DNA of 23,605 nucleotides from the NCBI GenBank assembly GCA_045590935.1, contig JAZNSA010000075.1, positions 1 through 23,605 of the forward strand, given 5' to 3'. The DNA comes from CAKSHP01 sp045590935 (GTDB lineage: Bacteria; Bacillota; Clostridia; UBA1381; UMGS1253). Made by a program: the position numbers and the translations under genes. Shown in pieces: positions 1 to 6,679 of this stretch (positions are counted from its first letter, which is position 1; the number at the start of each line of letters is the position of its first letter). The notes under the pieces were generated by a model, which was not told the origin of the DNA, searched no databases, and saw nothing but the letters and a program-made list of their open reading frames with translations.

Positions 1-78
1 CTTAGTTCCTAACCTAAGTAATGTTCTCAATTCCTGATTGTTCAATACTTGACCTTGCAAAGTAGAGTATTGAATGAT
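1..78. other. Unassigned edge sequence downstream of the tRNA genes
   Basis: These 78 nt lie downstream of tRNA-Ser(GCU) in the direction of transcription and run off the window edge. I see no further tRNA, no U-tract terminator and no convincing open reading frame. A perfect 9-bp inverted repeat is present, with arms at 41-49 and 66-74 separated by 16 nt, and a 5-bp repeat at 1-5 and 14-18. The larger repeat could fold in the tRNA precursor as a processing element. The identity of the sequence cannot be settled without what lies beyond the edge. Confidence 0.4.
41..74. repeat. Inverted repeat (9-bp arms) after the tRNA pair
   Basis: The arm TTCAATACT at 41-49 is the exact reverse complement of AGTATTGAA at 66-74, with a 16-nt loop. 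It begins 5 nt past the CCA end of tRNA-Ser(GCU) on the minus strand. It is AT-rich and has no T-run after it, so it is not a typical intrinsic terminator. It may be a 3' trailer hairpin of the tRNA transcript or chance. Confidence 0.4.
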
Positions 79-170
79 TGGCGGAGAAGGAGGGATTTGA
101 ACCCTCGCGCCGGGTTACCGACCTACACCCTTAGCAGGGGCGCCCCTTCGGCCAACTTGGGTACTTCTCC
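79..170 (-). tRNA. tRNA-Ser (anticodon GCU)
   Basis: The reverse complement folds as a class II tRNA. The 7-bp acceptor stem is GGAGAAG (164-170) pairing with CTTCTCC (83-89), followed by discriminator G at 82 and an encoded CCA at 79-81. The T arm carries GGTTCAAATCC. The anticodon loop CTGCTAA is closed by a CCC/GGG stem, giving anticodon GCU (133-135), which reads AGC/AGU serine codons. A long GC-rich variable arm, typical of serine tRNAs, lies between the anticodon and T arms. It is the second gene of a two-tRNA unit, 38 nt after tRNA-Ser(UGA). Confidence 0.96.
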
Positions 171-208
171 AAACCGAACTATTAAAAGTATAAAAATGAA
201 TAAAAAAA

Positions 209-295
209 TGGCGGAGAGGAAGAGATTCGAACTCTTGGTACTTTCGTATCACTGGTTTTCAAGACCAGCTCCTTAAACCACTCGGACACCTCTCC
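209..295 (-). tRNA. tRNA-Ser (anticodon UGA)
   Basis: The reverse complement is a class II tRNA with acceptor stem GGAGAGG (289-295) against CCTCTCC (213-219), discriminator G at 212 and encoded CCA at 209-211. The D arm contains GAGTGGTTTAAGGA. The anticodon stem CTGGT/ACCAG encloses the loop CTTGAAA, giving anticodon UGA (259-261) for UCA-type serine codons. The extra arm GATACGAAAGTACC and the T-loop motif GTTCGAATC are both present. It is the promoter-proximal tRNA of the pair, about 21 nt after the predicted transcription start. Confidence 0.97.
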
Positions 296-322
296 AGACC
301 ATATCGTTTAACGACAGGTAAT

Positions 323-351
323 AGTATATCACAAAACACATCGATTGTCAA
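323..351 (-). promoter_or_regulatory. Sigma-A-type promoter of the tRNA-Ser pair
   Basis: On the minus strand a consensus -35 TTGACA (346-351) is followed after exactly 17 bp by TATACT (323-328), preceded by an extended -10 TG. Start of transcription is expected near 316, leaving a leader of about 21 nt before tRNA-Ser(UGA). This is the closest match to consensus in the window and fits stable RNA expression. The rest of 352-454 is very AT-rich, and I see no gene in it. Confidence 0.85.
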
Positions 352-454
352 TACATTTTTACAAAAAAAATAAAATTTTATAAATTTCTGTTTTAAATCT
401 AATTTTTACATTTTTTCTAATCTAATTTGCTCTTGCCATTACCTTCAATATGCT

Positions 455-501
455 AAAAAAGCCCGCCGATCTGCCGAACAAACAAACCAGCAGGCTTTTT
501 T
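455..501 (-). terminator. Intrinsic terminator after thrC (possibly bidirectional)
   Basis: On the minus strand AAAAAAGCCTGC (490-501) pairs with GCGGGCTTTTTT (455-466), with one G-T wobble. The T-run follows the GC stem directly. It starts 9 nt past the thrC stop codon. The A-run on the other arm means it could also act on plus-strand transcripts. It separates thrC from the tRNA unit. Confidence 0.85.
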
Positions 502-509
502 ATTATATT

Positions 510-2006
510 TTACATATGCAAAAATTCACTTACAACACTTCTCATCTGCTCTTTTTCGCAACTCGTATTAAACAATTTTGTCTTGTTCTTAAGTCCTGCA
601 AGGTTCTTTGGAATTCTCATATCTGAACGCTTTGCCAAAAGCTCCAAAAGCTCAAACTCATCTTTTCCCGCAACGCTTGCAACTCCATCCAGTGCAATAA
701 GCACGCTTTGATTAAATTTAAACGGACTTGCCGTTGAACAAATAATCGTTTTAGTTTCGTCGCCCGTCTGCTCATAATACATATCGCAAACCTTTTTTCC
801 AACTGCTGTATGAGTATCCATAACATAAGAATATTCCGCATCCGTATTCTTAATTGTTTCTGCCGTCTGCTTATCGTCGGCGCATCCTGCCCAGAACAAT
901 TCCTTAATCTTAGCCAAAACCTCATCGCTTATGCTATACTCGCCCTCATCTGACAGCTTGCCCATAAGCTCTGCAATAACTGTCTCATCCTTATACAAAT
1001 CAAATAACAATCTTTCCAGATTGCTCGACACCAAAATATCCATAGACGGGGATGTTGTTTGATAAAAATGTCTGTTCTTATTATATTTACCTGTTTTTAT
1101 AAAATCGGTTAAAACGTTATTTTCATTTGAAGCGCAAATAAATTTATTAACGCAAAGTCCCATTTTCATTGCATAATATCCTGCAAGAATATTTCCGAAA
1201 TTACCTGTTGGAACAGTAAAATTAACCTTGTCGCCAAGCTTAATTTCATTATTCTTAAGCAAGTCCGCATATGCGCTGAAATAATAAACTATCTGAGGCA
1301 TAAGCCTTCCCCAGTTAATTGAATTTGCACTCGAAAGTTCAAATCCATTCACGCCAAGAGTAGCCGCATATTGCTCATCAGTAAAAATCTTTTTAACACC
1401 TGTCTGAGCATCATCAAAATTTCCGCAAACTGCACAAACTCCAACATTATCACCCTCTTGCGTAACCATCTGAAGCTTTTGAATTTCACTAACTCCATTT
1501 TCGGGATAGAAAACAAAAATTCTTGTTCCCTCAACGTTAGCAAAGCCCTCCAACGCTGCTTTACCCGTATCGCCCGAAGTTGCAACCAAAATAACAGTTT
1601 CCTTATCCGACTGGCACTTCTTTACAGACTTTGTCAAAAGATGCGGCAAAATTTGAAGCGCCATATCCTTAAATGCACATGTTGGCCCATGCCAAAGCTC
1701 TAAAAAATAAACCTTATCATTAAGCTTATAAACAGGTGCAATATTTTCCGTTTCAAACTTTTCTTTGCTATACGCCAGGTCAACGCATTCCTTTATCTCA
1801 GCCTCGGAAAAATCATCTAAAAATTCCTTAAATATTGCGCACGCTCTCTCATTATACGTTAAATTTTTAAGTTCATCTATAAATCCAAGGGAAAATTTTG
1901 GGAATTTTTTTGGAACAAACAAACCGCCTTCTTTAGAAAGACCGGTCTTAATAGCATGCGCCCCACTAACGCAAACCTCACCATTTCTTGTACTTTGATA
2001 CTGCAT
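510..2006 (-). CDS. thrC: Threonine synthase
   Basis: PLP-dependent enzyme that converts O-phosphohomoserine to threonine, the last step of threonine synthesis, in the cytosol. At 498 residues it is a full-length protein of the long (E. coli-type) ThrC class. The N-terminus MQYQSTRNGE resembles the family signature MKYxSTRG. The PLP lysine is K113 in HGPTCAFKDMALQ, followed by the phosphate-binding SGDTGKAALEGF near 144-155 and, in the middle of the protein, the PTGNFGNILAGYYA loop. The frame is open 33 nt further to 2039, but I chose the ATG at 2006 because GGAGG (2017-2021) sits 10 nt upstream and the family N-terminus begins there. It follows the terminator of the P-loop ATPase gene and ends at its own terminator. 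No homoserine dehydrogenase or homoserine kinase is nearby, and I found no convincing promoter in front of it. Confidence 0.96.
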   Translation of the reverse strand: MQYQSTRNGEVCVSGAHAIKTGLSKEGGLFVPKKFPKFSLGFIDELKNLTYNERACAIFKEFLDDFSEAEIKECVDLAYSKEKFETENIAPVYKLNDKVYFLELWHGPTCAFKDMALQILPHLLTKSVKKCQSDKETVILVATSGDTGKAALEGFANVEGTRIFVFYPENGVSEIQKLQMVTQEGDNVGVCAVCGNFDDAQTGVKKIFTDEQYAATLGVNGFELSSANSINWGRLMPQIVYYFSAYADLLKNNEIKLGDKVNFTVPTGNFGNILAGYYAMKMGLCVNKFICASNENNVLTDFIKTGKYNKNRHFYQTTSPSMDILVSSNLERLLFDLYKDETVIAELMGKLSDEGEYSISDEVLAKIKELFWAGCADDKQTAETIKNTDAEYSYVMDTHTAVGKKVCDMYYEQTGDETKTIICSTASPFKFNQSVLIALDGVASVAGKDEFELLELLAKRSDMRIPKNLAGLKNKTKLFNTSCEKEQMRSVVSEFLHM

Positions 2007-2056
2007 CTTACTAATACCTCCAAAATCACACACAACCACAAGCTAAAATTTTACTC

Positions 2057-2097
2057 AAAAAAAATCGCCGAGCATAACTTTCAAGCTACACTCGGCG
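2057..2097 (-). terminator. Intrinsic terminator after the P-loop ATPase gene
   Basis: Minus strand: CGCCGAG (2091-2097) pairs perfectly with CTCGGCG (2066-2072) across an 18-nt loop, then one A and a run of eight T residues (2057-2064). It begins 13 nt after the ATPase stop codon and lies between that gene and thrC, so it should separate their transcripts. Confidence 0.9.
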
Positions 2098-2110
2098 GTT
2101 AAGCTTTTAG

Positions 2111-2521
2111 TTATATATATTTTTTTATATATTCAGGCGCAACCTCTGCGTCCATGCTCAAAGTGAACATAAACTCAATATCATATTGCTCGCCCAATTT
2201 TGAAACATCATCAAAGAATTTCTCCGCTCCATCTAACGTATCGCCAACAATTTTAAATATGCTGTCAACAAAAATATTTGTAATATCGAAATCATTTGAA
2301 ATCAGTCCACACAAAAATCCATAGAACTCGTCATAAGTTTTCAAAATGAATGCAGATGTATCAACCAAACGAGCTTCATGCTTAATGTCAAAAATATGAC
2401 GCTTGGTATCATTGCTTATGAAAACAACATTTCCATTAGCCTCTCCTGCAACACTATTAACGTTTTCAATAAGAGTTTTAGTTTTTCCTGAACCTTTTTT
2501 TCCGATCAAAACTTTTATCAT
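2111..2521 (-). CDS. Small P-loop ATPase of unknown function
   Basis: This 136-residue protein opens with a clear Walker A motif, GKKGSGKT at 7-14. A hydrophobic strand ending in aspartate (TNIFVDSIF, D86) looks like Walker B. A second strand, NVVFISND (31-38), fits a RecA/AAA-like core. No membrane segment, signal peptide or extra domain is visible. From memory it resembles a conserved clostridial family sometimes labelled a PilT-like ATP-binding protein. That label is not supported by any motility gene here, and I assign no function. Start: ATG at 2521 with a GGGGG-type Shine-Dalgarno (2530-2534) 8 nt upstream. It stands alone, with its own promoter region, palindromes and terminator, so it looks like an independently regulated single-gene unit. 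Confidence 0.85.
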   Translation of the reverse strand: MIKVLIGKKGSGKTKTLIENVNSVAGEANGNVVFISNDTKRHIFDIKHEARLVDTSAFILKTYDEFYGFLCGLISNDFDITNIFVDSIFKIVGDTLDGAEKFFDDVSKLGEQYDIEFMFTLSMDAEVAPEYIKKYI

Positions 2522-2546
2522 TTTTAATTCCCCCTTGAAATTTTTT

Positions 2547-2560
2547 AAGACGAACGTCTT
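2547..2560. promoter_or_regulatory. Perfect palindrome at the predicted transcription start of the ATPase gene
   Basis: AAGACG at 2547-2552 and CGTCTT at 2555-2560 are exact reverse complements with a 2-nt centre. Relative to the proximal promoter this covers about +4 to +17, between the start of transcription and the ribosome-binding site. As DNA it fits a dimeric repressor operator. As RNA it could fold to a 5-bp stem with a GUUC loop at the 5' end of the message. Which applies cannot be told from sequence. Confidence 0.5.
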
Positions 2561-2569
2561 GTTATCTTA

Positions 2570-2598
2570 ATTATATCATATCAAACAAAATAGTTCAA
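2570..2598 (-). promoter_or_regulatory. Proximal sigma-A-type promoter of the P-loop ATPase gene
   Basis: Minus strand: -35 TTGAAC (2593-2598), 17-bp spacer, perfect -10 TATAAT (2570-2575) with an extended TG one base upstream. Predicted start of transcription is near 2563, giving a 5' leader of about 42 nt that contains the palindrome at 2547-2560 and the ribosome-binding site. Confidence 0.82.
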
Positions 2599-2685
2599 GC
2601 TTATGTTACAATTTTATTTCAGAAGAACCAATTTTTTTCGGTAAAAATCACAATCGGATGTTAAATTCAATAATTTTAACCCTGT

Positions 2686-2708
2686 TTTTTGTACATAGTA
2701 TACAAAAA
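2686..2708. promoter_or_regulatory. Palindrome overlapping the distal promoter -10
   Basis: TTTTTGTA (2686-2693) and TACAAAAA (2701-2708) form a perfect 8-bp inverted repeat with a 7-nt centre. It covers the -10 hexamer of the upstream promoter candidate at 2697-2724, as expected of a repressor operator. It could instead be an AT-rich hairpin in the pgi 3' untranslated region, but no U-run follows it on the minus strand. Confidence 0.4.
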
Positions 2709-2724
2709 TTATTTTTTTATTCAA
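2697..2724 (-). promoter_or_regulatory. Distal promoter candidate for the P-loop ATPase gene
   Basis: Minus strand: TTGAAT (2719-2724), 16-bp spacer, TATACT (2697-2702). It sits 36 nt past the pgi stop codon and would give the ATPase message a leader of about 170 nt. The region is very AT-rich, so promoter-like hexamers can arise by chance. The overlap with a palindrome is the main reason to list it. Confidence 0.5.
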
Positions 2725-2759
2725 ATGTAAGCATCAAAATTCAATTATTTTTTCAATTT

Positions 2760-4103
2760 TTAAATTCTTTCTTCTAACTCTTTTTTCATTTCTTCGTATC
2801 CCGGTTTTCCCAAAAGTGCGAACATATTTTTCTTATATGCTTCAACTCCGGGTTGGTCAAACGGATTAACCCCTAAAAGATATCCGCTTATTGCGCAAGC
2901 CTTTTCAAAGAAATATATAAGCCAGCCAATGTTATATTCACTAAGCTCGTCTATATCAATTATCAAATTTGGAACATTTCCGTCGCTATGCGCCAAAACA
3001 GTTCCCATATATGCCTTTTTATTAACAAAATCCATTGTTTTACCTGCTAAGAAATTAAGCCCGTCAACGTTTGCATCGTCGCTCTTAATTTCAAAATTAC
3101 GGCGAGGCTTGCATACATTTAAAACCGTTTCAAACAAAATTCTCTGCCCGTCTTGAATATACTGTCCCATAGAATGAAGGTCTGTCGAAAAGTCTGCAGC
3201 AGCAGGAAAAATTCCCTTTCCATCCTTCCCCTCACTCTCGCCATAAAGCTGCTTAAACCACTCGGAAAAGAAATGTAAGCATGGCTCATAGTTTACCATA
3301 AGCTCAATATTTTTGCCCTTGTTTTTCAAAATATTTCTTACAGCAGCGTATTTATACGCCATATTGTCGCAAATATTTTCATTTGAAAACTCAATCATTG
3401 CATCCCTTGCACCACTCATAAGCGCATCAATATCCGCTCCGCTGACCGCTATAGGCAATAACCCCACAGCCGTAAGCACGCTAAAACGACCGCCAACATC
3501 ATCAGGAATAACAAAGGTTTCATATCCTTCCTCATTGCAAAGCTCTTTAAGCGCACCCCTTGATTTATCTGTTGTTGCAAAAATTCTTTCCCTTGCTCCC
3601 TCTTTGCCATATTTATTTTCGCAAAGCTCTTTAAACACACGAAACGCAACCGCAGGCTCTGTTGTTGTTCCTGACTTTGAAATTACATTGACGCAAAAGT
3701 CCCTATCTCCGATAACGTCTATCAAATCGCAAAGATATGTTGAGCTTATCGAATTTCCCGCAAAATATATCTCAGGCGTTTTTCTTACGTTCTTATCAAC
3801 ACAATTGTAAAAGCTATGACGCAAAGCCTCAATAACCGCTCTCGCCCCAAGATATGACCCGCCAATTCCAATTACAATCAAAACATCAGAACTATTTTGA
3901 ATTTTTTCTGCCGCTTTTTTTATTCTTGCAAACTCTTCTTTATCGTAATTTTCAGGCAAATCAACCCAACCTAAAAAATCGCTTCCCAAGCCGCTTTTCT
4001 CATGTAGCTGTTTATGGCAAACCTTAACCATTTCTCCCATACTCTCAATTTCTTTTTCCAAAACAAATTCCGATGCCCTTGAGCAATCAAATTTTATACC
4101 CAT
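2760..4103 (-). CDS. pgi: Glucose-6-phosphate isomerase
   Basis: Interconverts glucose-6-phosphate and fructose-6-phosphate in the cytosol, at the entry to glycolysis and in gluconeogenesis. The 447-residue length matches the short bacterial form found in Firmicutes. Sugar-isomerase signatures run in order: IGIGGSYLGARAV near 78-90, the phosphate-binding ISKSGTTTEPA at 141-151, LHSMGQYIQDGQR in the second SIS domain, and the C-terminal NPFDQPGVEAYK with its conserved lysine. Start: ATG at 4103 with AGGAGG (4111-4116) 7 nt upstream. It has its own promoter at 4149-4177 and is flanked by 176 nt and 238 nt of AT-rich sequence, so it appears monocistronic. No clear terminator follows the stop codon. 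Confidence 0.97.
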   Translation of the reverse strand: MGIKFDCSRASEFVLEKEIESMGEMVKVCHKQLHEKSGLGSDFLGWVDLPENYDKEEFARIKKAAEKIQNSSDVLIVIGIGGSYLGARAVIEALRHSFYNCVDKNVRKTPEIYFAGNSISSTYLCDLIDVIGDRDFCVNVISKSGTTTEPAVAFRVFKELCENKYGKEGARERIFATTDKSRGALKELCNEEGYETFVIPDDVGGRFSVLTAVGLLPIAVSGADIDALMSGARDAMIEFSNENICDNMAYKYAAVRNILKNKGKNIELMVNYEPCLHFFSEWFKQLYGESEGKDGKGIFPAAADFSTDLHSMGQYIQDGQRILFETVLNVCKPRRNFEIKSDDANVDGLNFLAGKTMDFVNKKAYMGTVLAHSDGNVPNLIIDIDELSEYNIGWLIYFFEKACAISGYLLGVNPFDQPGVEAYKKNMFALLGKPGYEEMKKELEERI

Positions 4104-4148
4104 AAATTTCCCTCCTATCTACCACTTGCCAGCATAAATATATTATAT

Positions 4149-4177
4149 ATTTTATTACATTTTCACTCTGTTTTCAA
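4149..4177 (-). promoter_or_regulatory. pgi: Sigma-A-type promoter of pgi
   Basis: Minus strand: -35 TTGAAA (4172-4177), 17-bp spacer, -10 TAAAAT (4149-4154). The predicted start of transcription near 4142 leaves a leader of about 38 nt before the pgi ATG, containing the AGGAGG site. The surroundings are AT-rich, but the spacing and both hexamers are good. Confidence 0.7.
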
Positions 4178-4247
4178 GTATTTTTTAAAAGATTTTATTT
4201 TGTCTTATCATAACCTTATTGAATCATTTCTAAATCAATAAAATAGC

Positions 4248-4267
4248 CAATATTTTTTTTAATATTG
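4248..4267. repeat. AT-rich inverted repeat at the 3' end of the 19-gene run
   Basis: CAATATT (4248-4254) and AATATTG (4261-4267) form a perfect 7-bp inverted repeat with a 6-nt T-rich loop, 12 nt past the stop codon of the lipoprotein gene. No T-run follows on the minus strand and the stem is nearly all A-T pairs, so it is a poor intrinsic terminator. It is nevertheless the only hairpin candidate I can see at the end of the long gene run. Confidence 0.35.
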
Positions 4268-4279
4268 ATACAAATATAT

Positions 4280-5848
4280 CTACTTCACCCAAGTGTTAAT
4301 GTTTGAAAATTCATTTCCCAATACGGCATAGTTTCCTATATCCAGCCTATTTCCCAACAAAACTGCATCATTTTTAAAATACAAGCAAATTAGCGGTACT
4401 TGATTTACCAACGCATCACAAAGCTCACTATACGCCCCTGTAACATCATCTTCCTTTATTGCAGATTTCTTTTTTAGAATTGCATCTGTTATTGACTGCG
4501 TAAGGCAAAGACTAAACCTTGCATCAGGACCAAACAACAAATCCGTATTAAAAGCATTATCCAAAAGAGTTTCTCCAATAAACAAATCGTATTTTCCTCC
4601 CGCAATCCGCTCGCTATAAGTTTCAAACCCAACGGAAACAACGCTTCCCTCTATTCCGACCGTCGCCATATTTTCTGCAATTTTCTTTGCAGTCTTAACT
4701 CTTTTCTCGTTTTCGGAATTAACTAATATTTCAACTCTTGCACGAACTTTTTTTCCGTCCTCCTTCGTTAAAACATAGATTCCGTCCTCCCCCTTTTCAA
4801 ATCCGACATCTGTCAATTCCTTAGTCGCACTTTCCAAATTCTTTTTTATTTCATTAAACCTTTTAGGGTATATATAGCTCTGCCTTGGATAAGGCAAAAT
4901 CGCCGCTTCCGCACTTCCGAACAATACCTCATTGATTATAGCCTCTCTATCAATACAATTTGAAATCGCCCGCCTTGCAGCGCTGAAGCTAAGAAAGTTA
5001 TCTGTGCCGTTAATTCCCATAAAGGTGAGCTGTCTGTTGTTATATTGAACTCGTCTTGCGCCTGTATTATATTTTTCAAGCTCTTCATTGCTTACGCAAA
5101 CAGCATCGCACCTGTTGTATTTTAGCGCATAAATCTGATTTTCAAAGCTAGGCACAATAGTTATAACCGCATTTTTCAGAATTGGTTTTTCGCCAAAATA
5201 ATCATTATTAACATCAAAATACATCGCCCTCGTAAGCGGCGAGGCAACATATTTATACGGTCCTGTTCCGTTAGGAATATCAATTTTCTCCCCCGTACCT
5301 CTCTTTATTATAGGAAAGCATAAATTGTTTACAAAAAGCGGCTCGGGCGTATAAAGAGAAAACACAAGCTTGCCTTCGCTTTCGTATACATCCTTTATAT
5401 TCAAAATATTATTGTGATATCTTCCGTTTACCCCTTTTAAGCGAATTTGCGATATTGTATAAATAACATCCTTAGCACCAAAATTATCTCCGCTATGGAA
5501 TTTGCATCCCTGCTTCAAATATACTATACAAGCCATGCCACCATCCGAAATTTCGTAATAATCAGCAAGCTTCGGTACCGCTTTCATTTTTTCGTCAAGC
5601 GCAAATAACGAATCATACATCAAAAAGCTAAGATTTCCCAAAGACTCGGAATCCGAAAAAATCGGATTGAGCGTATCAATATCATAAGCCGTCAACCAAA
5701 GCGTTTCATCGGTCAAATTCTGATATATTGTTTCGCTCCTTGCCACTGTTTCAACTATGTTATTGTCCTTCTTTCTCCCGCACGCACAAAGCATACATAA
5801 CGCAACACACATAAAAAAACACAAAAATTTTTTTAACACTTTTCTCAC
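4280..5848 (-). CDS. Oligopeptide-type ABC transporter substrate-binding lipoprotein (orphan)
   Basis: Extracytoplasmic solute-binding protein of the SBP_bac_5 (OppA/DppA) family, probably lipid-anchored outside the membrane. The longest frame starts at a TTG at 5881, 23 nt inside pgeF. I prefer the GTG at 5848, 10 nt after the pgeF stop, because it gives a normal lipoprotein signal: a basic MRKVLKKF stretch, a hydrophobic core, then a lipobox ending LCAC with the lipidated cysteine at residue 23 of 522. The Shine-Dalgarno there (TAGG-like) is weak, so the start is uncertain. The mature protein shows family features: IDTLNPIFSD early on, then YYEISDGGMACIVYLKQGCKFHSGD with GAKDVIYTI after it, GTGPYKY, and a C-terminal NTWVK. 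The signal region is unusually cysteine-rich (five Cys including the lipidated one). No permease or ATPase gene accompanies it, so the substrate is unknown. Confidence 0.85.
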   Translation of the reverse strand: MRKVLKKFLCFFMCVALCMLCACGRKKDNNIVETVARSETIYQNLTDETLWLTAYDIDTLNPIFSDSESLGNLSFLMYDSLFALDEKMKAVPKLADYYEISDGGMACIVYLKQGCKFHSGDNFGAKDVIYTISQIRLKGVNGRYHNNILNIKDVYESEGKLVFSLYTPEPLFVNNLCFPIIKRGTGEKIDIPNGTGPYKYVASPLTRAMYFDVNNDYFGEKPILKNAVITIVPSFENQIYALKYNRCDAVCVSNEELEKYNTGARRVQYNNRQLTFMGINGTDNFLSFSAARRAISNCIDREAIINEVLFGSAEAAILPYPRQSYIYPKRFNEIKKNLESATKELTDVGFEKGEDGIYVLTKEDGKKVRARVEILVNSENEKRVKTAKKIAENMATVGIEGSVVSVGFETYSERIAGGKYDLFIGETLLDNAFNTDLLFGPDARFSLCLTQSITDAILKKKSAIKEDDVTGAYSELCDALVNQVPLICLYFKNDAVLLGNRLDIGNYAVLGNEFSNINTWVK

Positions 5849-5858
5849 ACCCAACCTA

Positions 5859-6659
5859 CTATTTATCGCACGAAAAATCAATTTTTACAAAGCTTCCCAT
5901 AAGACCAATTTTTCCCTTTTGCGCACGATTTGAAAAAAACTCATCATTATTACAACAGGTACATATTCCCGAATCTGAAATTTTATCCTCAAAAATACCC
6001 TCATCTTTCAAATCGTCTTTTATAACTCTTTGCAAATCAATATAAAACTTATTACCACGCCTTGTAAAATACTTCTCATCAAATTCCTTTGCACAATCAA
6101 TATCCGCTTCAAAGCAGCAGCTTCTGATAGACGGTCCGATTGCGGCGCATATATCTTTCGCCCCAAACTGCTCTTTCATTACTCTTACAGCCTTCTTCGT
6201 TATATGCATAGCAGCAGAACGCCAACCCGAATGAACAGCAGCCGCAACCCTCGCCTCTTTGTCCGCAAGAATAACCCCAACGCAATCCGCATAAAAAACC
6301 CCAAAGCTGCTTTGATTTATATTGCTTACTATTGCATCGGCTCTTATCCTGCTCTCCGTATCATAAATTTGGCTTTTTTCGCCTCCCGACATAACGTAAA
6401 TATTATCGGTATGAATTTGCTTTAAAACGCACAAATCGTCAATCCTTGTATCAATTTTTTTACATACACGATTAAAATTTTCAATAACATTTTCCCTCGT
6501 ATCATTTTTATTTATTCCAAGATTGAGGCTTTTTACCTCCCCTGTTGATACTCCGCCGTGCCTCGTTGTAAAAATATGTTTTATAAATCCCATATCATCA
6601 ATAAGCTTTGATTTGTAATATACAAAATCGCCGTCAACTATGCGAACAAAATCATTCAT
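5859..6659 (-). CDS. pgeF: Peptidoglycan editing factor PgeF (YfiH/laccase-domain family)
   Basis: Member of the multicopper-oxidase-like YfiH family. E. coli YfiH (PgeF) removes wrongly incorporated L-serine-containing UDP-MurNAc dipeptide; relatives have purine nucleoside phosphorylase/deaminase activity, so the exact activity here is open. At 266 residues it is full length. Conserved features are RHGGVS at 33-38, the three metal-ligand positions H83 (QIHTDN), C126 (YADCVGV) and H143 (AVHSGWR), and the C-terminal FFSNRAQKG followed by GLMGSF. A C-terminal SGICTCCN is also typical. Start: ATG at 6659 preceded by a GAGAGGA ribosome-binding site. It sits 20 nt after uvrC and 10 nt before the lipoprotein start, so it is co-transcribed with both. 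Confidence 0.92.
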   Translation of the reverse strand: MNDFVRIVDGDFVYYKSKLIDDMGFIKHIFTTRHGGVSTGEVKSLNLGINKNDTRENVIENFNRVCKKIDTRIDDLCVLKQIHTDNIYVMSGGEKSQIYDTESRIRADAIVSNINQSSFGVFYADCVGVILADKEARVAAAVHSGWRSAAMHITKKAVRVMKEQFGAKDICAAIGPSIRSCCFEADIDCAKEFDEKYFTRRGNKFYIDLQRVIKDDLKDEGIFEDKISDSGICTCCNNDEFFSNRAQKGKIGLMGSFVKIDFSCDK

Positions 6660-6679
6660 ATACTTTCTGTTCCTCTCAT

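Noticed and set aside
1..60. Possible end or start of an rRNA gene at the window edge (a TTGACC/GGTCAAG-like stretch)
   Set aside because: The surrounding bases do not match the conserved 23S or 5S termini I know, so there is no support beyond a few shared bases.
49..276. 75-codon plus-strand open frame starting with TTG
   Set aside because: It runs antisense through both tRNA-Ser genes; the apparent protein is only their translated complement.
617..925. 102-codon minus-strand frame inside thrC
   Set aside because: Out-of-frame shadow of thrC with an Arg/Leu-rich composition and no plausible start signal.
3313..3810. 165-codon plus-strand open frame, the longest on that strand
   Set aside because: It is wholly antisense to pgi, is low-complexity (Ser/Leu/Ile-rich) and has no recognisable domain; pgi is certain.
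4248..4267. Calling the AT-rich inverted repeat a true intrinsic terminator
   Set aside because: The stem has almost no G-C pairs and no T-run follows on the minus strand, so it is listed only as a repeat.
5849..5881. Longer TTG start for the substrate-binding lipoprotein
   Set aside because: It would add 11 residues ahead of a normal lipoprotein signal and overlap pgeF by 23 nt; the GTG at 5848 gives a standard signal peptide.
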